Assembly: GCA_017466525.1 (NCBI GenBank)
Contig: JAFTTY010000033.1
Location: 1-61,758, forward strand
Length of the DNA: 61,758 bases
Direction of reading: 5' to 3'
Source of the DNA: Alphaproteobacteria bacterium
GTDB lineage: Bacteria; Pseudomonadota; Alphaproteobacteria; Rs-D84
Shown here: piece by piece, positions 33,089 to 41,350 of the stretch
Layout: the number at the start of each line of letters is the position of its first letter
Position numbering within the stretch: position 1 is the first letter of the stretch
The notes under the pieces: model-generated
What the model saw: the letters and a program-made list of their open reading frames with translations, nothing else
Told to the model about the DNA's origin: nothing
The model's database searches: none
Translations under genes and position numbers: made by a program

Positions 33089-35143
33089 TTATCCGATTAG
33101 TTTTATGAAGTCGCGGGCAACTTTTTTGATGCCTTTATTTTTAAAGGCAATGGTTAAAATCGTGCCGTTGTCTTCGATGACAACGCCGCTGCCCAGTTCG
33201 TTGTGCGATACCAGTTTGCCAACAGTTGTTTCAGATTTTCTTGTTGGTTTTTGTGCGTAATGCGGTTGTGGCGATGGTGTGTGATATGTTGGACGTGGTG
33301 TTGTGCCACCCTGAAAATCTAGGAATCGATTGTCCATTTCTGTAATAAAGCGACTGGGTGGGTTATATTGACGTGTGCCAAATATAACACGTGACATCGC
33401 GTTTGATATTATACAGCGTTTACGTGCGCGTGTGATTGCAACGTATGCCAGACGACGTTCTTCTTCGATTGCGCCTTCGTTAATGGCCTTGTCGTTTGGG
33501 AAAATGCCTTCTTCCCAGGCAGGTAAAAATACTGTATCAAATTCCAGGCCCTTGGCGGCGTGGATTGTCATAATACTGACTGTATTATTATTTTGTATGT
33601 TTTCGTCATCATTATCGTCGGTCATCATCAAGGATGCCTGTTCCAAGAATTCAGAAAGTGTGTCATATTTTGATATGACAGATGTTATTAATTCGCGAAT
33701 GTTGGTCAGGCGTTCGGTGGCATCGGCGTCCTTGGAATCTTGCCACATTTTTAGATAGCCGGTGCGTTCCAACAATTTCTGTGCCGCGTCACGTGGTGAC
33801 ATTGATGGCCATTCAAAATCAAAGGCCGATAAAAATTCGTCGGCAGATGCGCGCAGTTTTGGTGATAACTTTGCGTTACGTAATCCTGACATCAGGGTTG
33901 TGCCGGATGTGCGAATTGTTTCAATTGTTTTGGGACCAAAACCGCGGCGGGGTTTTGCAATTACGCGCAGGAAAGATATATCATCAAATGGGTGGACCAA
34001 TAGGCGCAGGTATGCAATGGCGTCACGAATTTCCATTCGGTCATAGAACTTGGTCGCGCCAATTAATTTATATGGTATGCCACGCGATGCAAATTCTTCT
34101 TCGAATATTCGGGACAGGCTGCCTGCGCGAATTAAAAGGGCGAATTTAGAAAAATCATTTGTGTCGTTGCGTAAAATTGCATTCGCGATAATGTTTGCTT
34201 CGTCCCGGTCCGTTGGCAGGGTCAGGGCGTATATCGGTTCGCCATTTGTGTCTGTGTCACAGGCGTGTAAATCCTTGCCCAGGCGGCCACGATTGTGGCG
34301 TATTAGCGAGTTGGCACCGCCAAGTATGTTCGGTGTGCTGCGATAATTTGTTTCCAGGCGGATTATTTGTGCGTCTTTGAATGTTTTGTCGAAATTTAAA
34401 ATGTGTTTGATTTCGGCACCGCGCCATGAATAAATTGATTGGTCGTCGTCGCCAACACAACAGATGTTAGGGCAATTTATATCACGTGTCAGCAGTCCCA
34501 GAAATTCCATTTGGGCGTTGTTGGTGTCCTGAAATTCATCAACCAAGATATATTTGAATTGATTTTGATAGCGCGACAAAATGTCTGGATTTTTATCAAA
34601 TAATTCCAGTACTTTTAATATTATATCGCCAAAGTCAACCGCGTTTAGACGGGCAAGTTCCTTGTTATATGCAGTGAACAATTTGTCGGTGTTTTTCAGG
34701 GCAATCAGGCCTTTGTCCTTTATCGCAGAAAATTCATCAACGTATTCGCCGGGTGTTTTTGTGGATGTTGTTAATAATGATTTGATTACAGATTTTTGAT
34801 CGTCTTCGCCAAATATAATGAAATCACGGCGCAGGCCAGCGCGTTCGGCATTGCTGCGCAAAATTCGCAGGCAGATTGAATGAAATGTTCCGCACCATAC
34901 GTCGCCAGAATACCAGGCGCCATCAGAAAACGTGGCCAGACGATTTTTCATTTCGTTCGCGGCCTTGTTTGTAAAGGTTAGGGCCAACACCTGCCATGGC
35001 AGGGCCAATTGATTATTTAGAATATAGGCGATTCGTGTGGTTAATACCCGGGTCTTGCCGGTGCCGGCACCAGATAGAACGAGTAATGGTCCGTTCGTAG
35101 TTTCGACCGCCAGGCGCTGTTCGTTGTTAAGATTTTCTAGCAT
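33089..35143 (-). CDS. uvrD: UvrD/PcrA-type DNA helicase
   Basis: 3'-5' superfamily-1 helicase of nucleotide-excision and mismatch repair. Motif Q/I LNNEQRLAVE and SGAGTGKT, motif II LVDEFQDTN, GDDDQSIYSWRGA, ETNYRST, and motif VI VAITRARKRC are all present; the C-terminal tail has the RNA-polymerase/DNA-binding Tudor-like end (GKLVSHNELGSGVVIEDNGTILTIAFKNKGIKKVARDF). Start at ATG 35143 (MLENLNNEQ); a longer frame from 35230 would run through the promoter region. Divergent from dnaQ. Confidence 0.95.
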   Translation of the reverse strand: MLENLNNEQRLAVETTNGPLLVLSGAGTGKTRVLTTRIAYILNNQLALPWQVLALTFTNKAANEMKNRLATFSDGAWYSGDVWCGTFHSICLRILRSNAERAGLRRDFIIFGEDDQKSVIKSLLTTSTKTPGEYVDEFSAIKDKGLIALKNTDKLFTAYNKELARLNAVDFGDIILKVLELFDKNPDILSRYQNQFKYILVDEFQDTNNAQMEFLGLLTRDINCPNICCVGDDDQSIYSWRGAEIKHILNFDKTFKDAQIIRLETNYRSTPNILGGANSLIRHNRGRLGKDLHACDTDTNGEPIYALTLPTDRDEANIIANAILRNDTNDFSKFALLIRAGSLSRIFEEEFASRGIPYKLIGATKFYDRMEIRDAIAYLRLLVHPFDDISFLRVIAKPRRGFGPKTIETIRTSGTTLMSGLRNAKLSPKLRASADEFLSAFDFEWPSMSPRDAAQKLLERTGYLKMWQDSKDADATERLTNIRELITSVISKYDTLSEFLEQASLMMTDDNDDENIQNNNTVSIMTIHAAKGLEFDTVFLPAWEEGIFPNDKAINEGAIEEERRLAYVAITRARKRCIISNAMSRVIFGTRQYNPPSRFITEMDNRFLDFQGGTTPRPTYHTPSPQPHYAQKPTRKSETTVGKLVSHNELGSGVVIEDNGTILTIAFKNKGIKKVARDFIKLIG

Positions 35144-35204
35144 TAAATTCACCGTTCTATTATAATACCACAAACGATTTTTATCAAGGGTATAGGGAAC
35201 AGAA

Positions 35205-35882
35205 ATGAAACGTGTTATCTGCTTTGACATTGAAACAACGGGGTTTGAATATTTGCGTGGTGACCGCTGTATCGAAATTGGTGCGGTTGAAATATTGGAC
35301 GGAAAAATAACAGATAATTCGTTTCATGAATATGTAAATCCAGATGGAAAAATTATTCCACCCGATTCGTATATGGTTCATAAAATTTCAAATGCATTTT
35401 TGGAAGATAAGCCAAAAATGGCAGATGTTGCGCCACGCTTTTTGGAATTTATTGGTGACAGTCCGATTGTTGCACATAATGGAATTGATTTTGACTTTCC
35501 GTTTATAAATCATGAATTGTCGATGCTGAATTTGCGACAGATTCCACGCGAACAACAACTGGATTCTATTGTTATTGCGCGCAATCGTGTTTTTGGACCA
35601 AAAAGTTATTCTTTGGACGCGCTGGCAAAGTGGTATGGTATTTCGTTGACCGCACGTGCAGATGCGCACGGGGCGTTAATTGACGCAGAAATTTTGGCCA
35701 AGGTTTATTTAGAGTTGGAAAATACTGCGCCGGCACCAGATGTGTCTGAAATTATCGAAAAACAACATGCTGCAATGTTGGCGCACCCTAAGGTGGGTGC
35801 GGGTTTCCCGTATAGAAAGTTTGATGTAAAGCCAGAAGAATTGGCGCATCACGATGAATTTATGAAGCATATAAAAAAATAA
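35205..35882 (+). CDS. dnaQ: DNA polymerase III epsilon subunit (3'-5' proofreading exonuclease)
   Basis: DEDDh exonuclease: FDIETTGFEY (Asp8, Glu10), HNGIDFDFPFINHEL (third Asp), and AHGALIDAEILAKVYLEL (His and last Asp). 225 aa is typical. Strong homology to the epsilon subunit of alphaproteobacteria. Located head-to-head with uvrD and followed by a bidirectional terminator shared with rpsT. Confidence 0.93.
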   Translation: MKRVICFDIETTGFEYLRGDRCIEIGAVEILDGKITDNSFHEYVNPDGKIIPPDSYMVHKISNAFLEDKPKMADVAPRFLEFIGDSPIVAHNGIDFDFPFINHELSMLNLRQIPREQQLDSIVIARNRVFGPKSYSLDALAKWYGISLTARADAHGALIDAEILAKVYLELENTAPAPDVSEIIEKQHAAMLAHPKVGAGFPYRKFDVKPEELAHHDEFMKHIKK

Positions 35883-35896
35883 AAAAGAAAAATATA

Positions 35897-35930
35897 AAAA
35901 CACCCCCAATTGGGGGTGTGTTTTTTTTCT
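35897..35930. terminator. Bidirectional terminator between dnaQ and rpsT
   Basis: Perfect stem CACCCCCAATTGGGGGTG flanked by A- and T-rich runs. Confidence 0.88.
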
Positions 35931-35942
35931 GAGATGACACAA

Positions 35943-36203
35943 TTATGCCATTTTAGAGAATTTTTTAGCCAAGCGTGAAATCTTGCGCGCTGCGCGTTTC
36001 TTTGGCATGATTTTGCCAGCAGATTGCATGATTTTGCTTTCTGCATTGCGCATAGCGGTTGTTGCAACGGCCTTGTCCCCAGATTCAATGGCGACCAATG
36101 CTTTCTTGGTTGCAGTTTTTACCGCACTGCGACGTGCAGTGTTGATTGCGTTTTTCTTGGCTGTGACCAAAATTCTTTTTTCAGATGACTTATGATTTGC
36201 CAC
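35943..36203 (-). CDS. rpsT: 30S ribosomal protein S20
   Basis: 86-aa Lys/Arg/Ala-rich protein: MANHKSSEKRILVTAKKNA, RRSAVKTATKKAL, AESKIMQSAGKIMPKKRAARKISRLAKKF, matching bS20. Binds 16S rRNA early in 30S assembly. AAGGAAA precedes the ATG. Single-gene unit with its own terminator. Confidence 0.96.
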   Translation of the reverse strand: MANHKSSEKRILVTAKKNAINTARRSAVKTATKKALVAIESGDKAVATTAMRNAESKIMQSAGKIMPKKRAARKISRLAKKFSKMA

Positions 36204-36276
36204 GTTATTTTCCTTTTATTTTCTTAAAGTTTTTGCTATTTTATAAAAAACAAACATAAAATCAAGGAAAAATAAC

Positions 36277-36864
36277 ATGGTGTACGTAATTGGTTTAATT
36301 ATTTCTTATTTATTGGGATCTGTCCCTATGGGTATTTTGCTAACTAAAATGATGGGCAAGGGCGATTTGCGTAAGGTTGGCAGTGGTAATATCGGCGCAA
36401 CAAATGTTATGCGTGTTGGTGGATTGCGTATGGCGGGGTTGGTTTGGTTGTTGGATATGGCCAAGGCAATAGTGGCTGTGTTTTTAGGGAAATGGATTGG
36501 GGGTGATGCGTTCGGTGCCTGGTGTGGTTTTGCTGCGATTGTTGGGCATTGCTATCCAGTATGGTTGGGATTTAAGGGCGGAAAGGGGATTTCATCTTTG
36601 TTTGGTGTAATCTTGGCAATAAGTCCGATGACATTTGCTGTGTGTGGTGTGGAATGGTTGTTGGTTGCATTGTCCAGTGGAATTTCGTCGCTGGGCGCGG
36701 TTGTAGTGTTCTGTTTGTTGCCGATTTTGGGGTTCGCAATCAGTGTAAACGTTGGGTGGGCGTTCTTGGCAATTGGTATGTTGTGCATGTGGCGACATCG
36801 CGAGAATATTAAAAGATTGCTTGGTGGGGCAGAGTCTAAGATTGAATGGAAATGGAAAAAATAA
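36277..36864 (+). CDS. plsY: Acyl-phosphate:glycerol-3-phosphate acyltransferase PlsY
   Basis: Five-helix inner-membrane enzyme making lysophosphatidate. Motifs: SYLLGSVPMGILL (motif 1), KVGSGNIGATNVMR (motif 2, G-S-G-N-x-G-A-T-N) and FKGGKGISSLFG (motif 3). 195 aa, normal. Start ATG 36277 after AAGGAAAAAT. Independent unit ending in a hairpin terminator. Confidence 0.95.
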   Translation: MVYVIGLIISYLLGSVPMGILLTKMMGKGDLRKVGSGNIGATNVMRVGGLRMAGLVWLLDMAKAIVAVFLGKWIGGDAFGAWCGFAAIVGHCYPVWLGFKGGKGISSLFGVILAISPMTFAVCGVEWLLVALSSGISSLGAVVVFCLLPILGFAISVNVGWAFLAIGMLCMWRHRENIKRLLGGAESKIEWKWKK

Positions 36865-36868
36865 AAAA

Positions 36869-36892
36869 AAGGGGTGATTGCCCCTGTTTTTA
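36869..36892 (+). terminator. Terminator of plsY
   Basis: Stem GGGG/CCCC (extended by AAA/TTT on the outside) followed by T5. Confidence 0.7.
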
Positions 36893-36895
36893 TTC

Positions 36896-36924
36896 TTGGA
36901 ATTTACTTAAAATTGTGATATAAT
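36896..36924 (+). promoter_or_regulatory. Promoter of the 318-aa secreted-protein gene
   Basis: TTGGAA and TATAAT with a 17-bp spacer, 33 bp before the start codon. Confidence 0.7.
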
Positions 36925-36957
36925 CCTTTCAAAGGTTCTTACAAGAAGGAAGAGAGT

Positions 36958-37914
36958 ATGAAAAAAATCGTATCTATTGTTGCATTGTGTATGGTTGCAC
37001 AGGCTGCAGTTGCGGCGCCAGCAGCTCGTGGGCGCGCAGGTCAAATTGCAAATCATCAAATGGGATCGCCACGTGGTGGTGCACCGATGATGGGGGCTAG
37101 ATCTGGTATGGCTAATACAGGTATGGCTGCGGGGGGTGAACGTGTTGCAGGTGTTGCAGCACCACAGCAAATTTCTGCAGGTACTGCGGGTGCAGGTACG
37201 CCTATGTTGGAAAGTAAGTCCAGCTTAAAGGTAGATGATAATACAGCTGACAGCGTCACGGCGGATCTGGCAATTGTTCCAGAAGAAATGATTGCAGCAG
37301 AAAAGAAGGATTTGCGTGAAAAGGAACGTAATGCATGTATTAGCAATAATATTGGTGTTGGTAATACTTTTGTTTGGGCGTCACGTTTCAGCAATGTTAA
37401 TAACTATTCTTCCATGATTGAAGATGTGGAAAGTCCAGAAAACAACGTTTGTTTTGTAAAGGTTGAAATGAAATCAACCGATTCGAAAATTAGTGTTGCA
37501 GACATCCCAGCAAAATATTTTGAAATGGGGCGTACAATTACATGTGGTAGTTGGGCAGATGAAGAAACGTTGCGTAAACGTATCTTGGATGCAAAGAAGT
37601 CTGCACGTACATGGGGAACTGTTGCCGGTGCCGTTGGTGGTGCAGCGGTTGGTGTCGGTGCCATGGAATTATTTGGTAATAAGCTGATTGGTGGTTCGGT
37701 CGAAGGTCAAAAGTCATTGAAGGGTGATGAATTGCTTCGTTCTCAGTTGGCAGTATTACAAAAGGATAATCCATCTGAATATGAAAGATTTATGCAGAAT
37801 CTGCGTATCGTAAAGACAGAATGTAGTAAACCAATTTGGTCAGATAAGAGTTCTGATTCAGAGGTTGATTCAATCTGTAGTAAATATGATGGTTTGTTCA
37901 GCATGGTGGATTAA
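36958..37914 (+). CDS. Secreted protein of unknown function with Gly/Ala-rich N-terminus
   Basis: 318 aa with a signal peptide (MKKIVSIVALCMVAQAAVA). Mature residues 20-85 are low-complexity Gly/Ala/Met (GAPMMGARSGMANTGMAAGG); 110-200 form a compact domain with two cysteine pairs (CISNN...CFVK, ITCGSW); a Gly/Ala/Val-rich stretch about 220-245 (WGTVAGAVGGAAVGVGAMELFG) could be membrane-interacting; the end has further cysteines. Own promoter, AAGGAAGAG ribosome-binding site and terminator. No family recognised. Confidence 0.75.
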   Translation: MKKIVSIVALCMVAQAAVAAPAARGRAGQIANHQMGSPRGGAPMMGARSGMANTGMAAGGERVAGVAAPQQISAGTAGAGTPMLESKSSLKVDDNTADSVTADLAIVPEEMIAAEKKDLREKERNACISNNIGVGNTFVWASRFSNVNNYSSMIEDVESPENNVCFVKVEMKSTDSKISVADIPAKYFEMGRTITCGSWADEETLRKRILDAKKSARTWGTVAGAVGGAAVGVGAMELFGNKLIGGSVEGQKSLKGDELLRSQLAVLQKDNPSEYERFMQNLRIVKTECSKPIWSDKSSDSEVDSICSKYDGLFSMVD

Positions 37915-37940
37915 TTTCACTGTGAATATAGACTTGAAGA

Positions 37941-37967
37941 TAAAGACCCGCAATTGCGGGTCTTTTT
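37941..37967 (+). terminator. Terminator of the 318-aa secreted-protein gene
   Basis: Perfect palindrome AAAGACCCGCAATTGCGGGT continuing to CTTT, then T-rich. Confidence 0.88.
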
Positions 37968-38014
37968 GTGAAATAGGGCTTTATTTATAGCGGGGATTTT
38001 TTTATTATATATGT

Positions 38015-39034
38015 ATGTCGGATTTGTTTAATAAATTGTTGATTATTCGTACGCCGGGGGTTGGACCGGTGCGTTATGCGAATTTAGTCCAAAATTGTGG
38101 TTCTGTTGCAGGGGCTGTCGATTTTTTGCAGCCAGGGTCAGAATTGCGAGATACAGTTATGCGCGAAATGGATTTGGCAATGTCAAAGGGTGTGCATTAT
38201 ATATGTGATGATGATGTGCGATATCCAGTCGGTTTAAAAAGAATAAAAAATCATCCGCCAATTTTAACCGTGCGTGGGAATTTAGATGTTTTACAAAGGT
38301 CAATGGTTGCAATTGTTGGAACCCGGCATGCAACAGCGACTGGTATGGGATTTGTTGCAGACCTGGCAGAGGAATTTGCAAAGAATAATACGTGTGTGGT
38401 ATCTGGTATGGCGATCGGAACAGATACGGCGGCGCATCGTGGCGCATTACGTGCAAGTAACGGTTCTACAATTGCGGTGCTGGCCGGCGGGGTTGATTAT
38501 GTTTGGCCGTTGGAAAACGAATCGTTGTATTGGGATATTGTTGCGCGTGGCGCCATAATTAGCGAGATGCCGGTCGGTTTTGTCCCGGTTGCGACAAATT
38601 TTATTCAACGTAATCGTTGGGTTGCAGGTTTGGCGGATAAGTTGATATTGGGCGAGGCTGATTTAAAGTCTGGTTCAATGGCAACTGCCCGATTCGCAAT
38701 TGATTTTGGACGCGATGTTTGGGCAATCCCATCGCACCCGGCAGATTCCCGGGGGTTGGGGCCAAATTCACTGATTCGTTCTGGGGATGCAAAGTTGTGT
38801 ATGGGTGTTTCAGATTTTTTCATTTCAAATAAAAAAGATAAGACACAGAAAAAAATCACAGAAAAAAATGATTCGGAATTTAATCTGATTGACGCATTGG
38901 GAACAATTCCTGTTTCGGAATCTGTATTGACAGACATTGTCAAAAAATCGATTTCGGAAATTAAGCGAGAGTTGGTCATCTTGGAATTGCAGGGTTTGGT
39001 TCGAAAAGTTGATGGTGGTTATGTTCGTGCGTGA
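38015..39034 (+). CDS. dprA: DNA-processing protein DprA (Smf)
   Basis: RecA loader on incoming single-stranded DNA in natural transformation. Rossmann-like core: YPVGLKRIKNHPPILTVRGN, VAIVGTRHATATGMGF, VVSGMAIGTDTAAHRGAL, TIAVLAGGVDYVWPLEN, NRWVAGLADKLILGEA and SGSMATARFAIDFGRDVWAIP; C-terminal winged helix (SVLTDIVKKSISEIKRELVILELQGLVRKVDGGYVR). 339 aa. Upstream SAM-like HhH shortened. With a type IVb pilus present, competence is conceivable but not shown. Confidence 0.93.
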   Translation: MSDLFNKLLIIRTPGVGPVRYANLVQNCGSVAGAVDFLQPGSELRDTVMREMDLAMSKGVHYICDDDVRYPVGLKRIKNHPPILTVRGNLDVLQRSMVAIVGTRHATATGMGFVADLAEEFAKNNTCVVSGMAIGTDTAAHRGALRASNGSTIAVLAGGVDYVWPLENESLYWDIVARGAIISEMPVGFVPVATNFIQRNRWVAGLADKLILGEADLKSGSMATARFAIDFGRDVWAIPSHPADSRGLGPNSLIRSGDAKLCMGVSDFFISNKKDKTQKKITEKNDSEFNLIDALGTIPVSESVLTDIVKKSISEIKRELVILELQGLVRKVDGGYVRA

Positions 39035-39044
39035 TTCTTTTGAT

Positions 39045-39065
39045 GTATATACAGTGTATATACAA
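39045..39065. promoter_or_regulatory. Two tandem TGTATATACA palindromes separated by one base
   Basis: The 10-bp self-complementary sequence occurs twice (39045-39054 and 39056-39065) with a single G between, 10 bp after the dprA stop. No T run follows, so it is not a terminator; it resembles a dimeric-repressor operator. Confidence 0.45.
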
Positions 39066-39448
39066 GGCGCAGAAATCAGGCAAAAAAACGAATCGTTGTC
39101 AAAAAATAAAAGTTGTTTTTTTGATGAAGATTTACTTGTAAACAGAAATATATCTTATAAATTATCTTACGTATCCAAAACCGATTGAGAGAAGAAAAAT
39201 CAATCAAAAATATTCGGGATTGGGGAATGAAAATCGAATTGATTTCTGGGAACCAAAAACGAATAAAAAAGTGGTGAAACTTGATACGGGAAGGACAGGG
39301 GACACCAGAAAGAAACGAGTGGTAAGAGAGTAGAGAGCAAAAACAAAAAACATCAATTTGCAGTGCAGATTGGCGTTTTGTGTGGGTGGTTTTTACAACC
39401 TTGTTTTAGGCAGGAAACTCTTTTAAGGGAAGGAAAGGAGAAAACGTC
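39066..39448. other. Non-coding dprA-dnaA spacer with purine-rich stretch
   Basis: No credible gene was found in this stretch. From about 39183 to 39360 the + strand is strikingly purine-rich. I see no TTATCCACA-type DnaA boxes and no clear -35/-10. A GAATC (GANTC) lies at 39091. The last 30 bp hold a strong ribosome-binding region (AAGGAAAGGAG) for dnaA. Could be a long leader RNA or an origin-type region; neither is shown. Confidence 0.5.
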
Positions 39449-40729
39449 ATGCAGACAGCGGCACAAACACAAATGACAAACTTGGAAACAATCAAGGGGG
39501 CCATTGCCGCAAAATTAGATTCTGCAACGTTCACATCTTGGATTGCGCCATTACAATTTGATGTTGTTGATTCTGTATTGGTATTGGCGGCGCAAAACCA
39601 GTTTTCAGCAGATTTTATTCGTAGTGTACATTCAAATGTTTTGGCGTCTGTGGCTGCGGAATTTGGTTTGGGTTTAGATATTGTTGTGCGTGGTAATATT
39701 GCACGCAAGTCTGCCCCAATTGCAAATGATAACAAAACACAGGTTTATGCGCCAATTGCAGTAAAAGAAACATCTGCGGTTGCATTTGATTCTTTTGTCA
39801 CATGTGATGAAAATATGTTTGTTGTGTCTGCGTGCAAAAAGTTGGCAGCAGGTGCGGTTCCATTTTCACCGCTGTTTATTTATGGTACGTCTGGTTGTGG
39901 TAAATCTTTGTTAGCAGATTGTATCCATGGTGCCACAGGTGCGCGTTCTGTTAAAATGTCTGGTGCACAGTTTGTTTCTGAATTTACACGCAGCTTGAAA
40001 GAACATAACGTTTTTGCATTCAAAGATTTCTGTCGTAATTGTGATACTTTTATTTTGGATGATGTGCAAAGTTTGTCCGGCAAAAAGGCATCGATGGATG
40101 AATTTATGCAATTGGTTATCGATTTGCGTAATGCGGGCAAGAATATTGTTTTGACATCAAATGTTGCGCCAAACAATTTGACAGGTTTTGACAGACGTGC
40201 CCAGTCTTTGTTGGCATCTGGTTTGGTTGCGGATGTTGTTGCGCCAAATGCACATGTAAAATCAGTTATGTTGAAACGTGCAGGTGTCAAGGCAGATGTT
40301 GCAGATGCGTTGGCTGGTCGTATTGCAAATGATGGTCACTTGGTTGCAGGTGTTGCTACAAAGGTTAAGGCATACGCGGATTTGATGGGCGCAGATGTTG
40401 ATATGGAAATTGCACAACGTTTGCTGGCTGATACATTGCAGACAAAAAAGACACCTGTTGCAATGGTAAAAGATATGTGTGAAAAATTGGCGGTATCATA
40501 TGATGCTGTATGCGGTAATGGTCGCAGTCGTAATTTGGTTTTGGCACGTCAAATCATGATGGTTGTTTTAAAGAATGCGACAAGTTTGTCTTTATCAGAA
40601 ATTGGAAATTTTGTCGGTGGTCGTGATCACGCAACAGTTTTGTATGCCATCAAACAGATTGAAAAAGCAAAACAAGCAGATTTGGTTTTGTTAGCGCAAA
40701 TTCAACAGTTTATCGCAGAATGCAAATAA
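39449..40729 (+). CDS. dnaA: Chromosomal replication initiator DnaA with substituted arginine finger
   Basis: 426 aa. Domain I (about 11-75), a short linker, AAA+ domain III (about 115-310) and DNA-binding domain IV (about 335-426). Walker A GTSGCGKS (146-153) and Walker B FILDDVQ (201-207) are present and domain IV has the signature GGRDHATVLYA. However box VII reads RAQSLLASGL: the first Arg (250) is kept but the position of the E. coli R285 arginine finger is Leu254, and the sensor II Arg position is Lys305. So ATP binding is likely but oligomer-stimulated hydrolysis may differ. Ribosome-binding site AAGGAAAGGAG. An alternative start at residue 9 is possible. Confidence 0.9.
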   Translation: MQTAAQTQMTNLETIKGAIAAKLDSATFTSWIAPLQFDVVDSVLVLAAQNQFSADFIRSVHSNVLASVAAEFGLGLDIVVRGNIARKSAPIANDNKTQVYAPIAVKETSAVAFDSFVTCDENMFVVSACKKLAAGAVPFSPLFIYGTSGCGKSLLADCIHGATGARSVKMSGAQFVSEFTRSLKEHNVFAFKDFCRNCDTFILDDVQSLSGKKASMDEFMQLVIDLRNAGKNIVLTSNVAPNNLTGFDRRAQSLLASGLVADVVAPNAHVKSVMLKRAGVKADVADALAGRIANDGHLVAGVATKVKAYADLMGADVDMEIAQRLLADTLQTKKTPVAMVKDMCEKLAVSYDAVCGNGRSRNLVLARQIMMVVLKNATSLSLSEIGNFVGGRDHATVLYAIKQIEKAKQADLVLLAQIQQFIAECK

Positions 40730-40737
40730 GATAAAAA

Positions 40738-40765
40738 GATAACCGCCAATTTGGCGGTTATTTTA
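40738..40765. terminator. Bidirectional terminator after dnaA
   Basis: Stem AACCGCCAA/TTGGCGGTT between convergent genes with A/T-rich flanks. Confidence 0.8.
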
Positions 40766-41236
40766 TTTCTGGTTGCTGTATACTTTGCGCAACAGTTGTT
40801 TGCGAATTTTTAATTGGTGTTGCAAATCGCGACGTGATGCGTGGTTTAAATGTTGCATATATGTTTTTTTATATCCGTCAAAGATGTGCAGCGTATGTGG
40901 ATATAGTTGGCATACGGGTTCGCCAGTATCTTTGTCCAGATATTCAATAATTGTTGTGGCGATTTTTTCACCGATGATGTGTTTTGAGCCACGATATACA
41001 GTTCCCATTTCATTTGCGGTGGGGTTTGGAAACATTGTGCATGTCAGCCAATCTGTGATTTCTTGGGTTTGTTGACCGTTCTTTTTGATTACAGCCAGTG
41101 GAGTTTCGCGACATAATTGAAATGCGTGTAATGGCATAAGAGATGAAAAACATATTGTATAAGTATTTTTCTTTTTATGGCTGATGTGATTTTCAGGAAT
41201 TGTTTTTGCGTGTATGTGTGTCTTGATTTTTTTCAT
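40763..41236 (-). CDS. Protein of unknown function (157 aa)
   Basis: Basic protein starting MKKIKTHIHAKTIPENHISHKKK, with central CTMFPNPTANEMGTVYRGSKHIIGEKIA and a basic C-terminus (YMQHLNHASRRDLQHQLKIRKQLLRKVY). No signal peptide or membrane helix. Upstream lies a 115-bp AT-rich gap with the parE terminator. No family recognised. Confidence 0.65.
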   Translation of the reverse strand: MKKIKTHIHAKTIPENHISHKKKNTYTICFSSLMPLHAFQLCRETPLAVIKKNGQQTQEITDWLTCTMFPNPTANEMGTVYRGSKHIIGEKIATTIIEYLDKDTGEPVCQLYPHTLHIFDGYKKTYMQHLNHASRRDLQHQLKIRKQLLRKVYSNQK

Positions 41237-41317
41237 TCCGTGTCCCCCGTATTTTTATATTATGATTTTCGTCACAATATAATGACATGGAATGTTTTTT
41301 TGTCAATGTGTTTGTAT

Positions 41318-41350
41318 AAAAAAATCAGGTGATTAACACCTGATTTTGTC
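41318..41350 (-). terminator. Terminator of parE
   Basis: Stem AAAATCAGGTG/CACCTGATTTT one base after the parE stop (minus-strand reading), followed by T-rich sequence. Confidence 0.85.

Noticed and set aside
38937-39188. 83-codon frame overlapping the dprA end
   Set aside because: First half is dprA in another frame and the rest is low-complexity; no start signal.
39448-39449. oriC with DnaA boxes next to dnaA
   Set aside because: I looked for TTATNCACA-type boxes on both strands in the spacer and found none, and alphaproteobacterial origins often lie away from dnaA.
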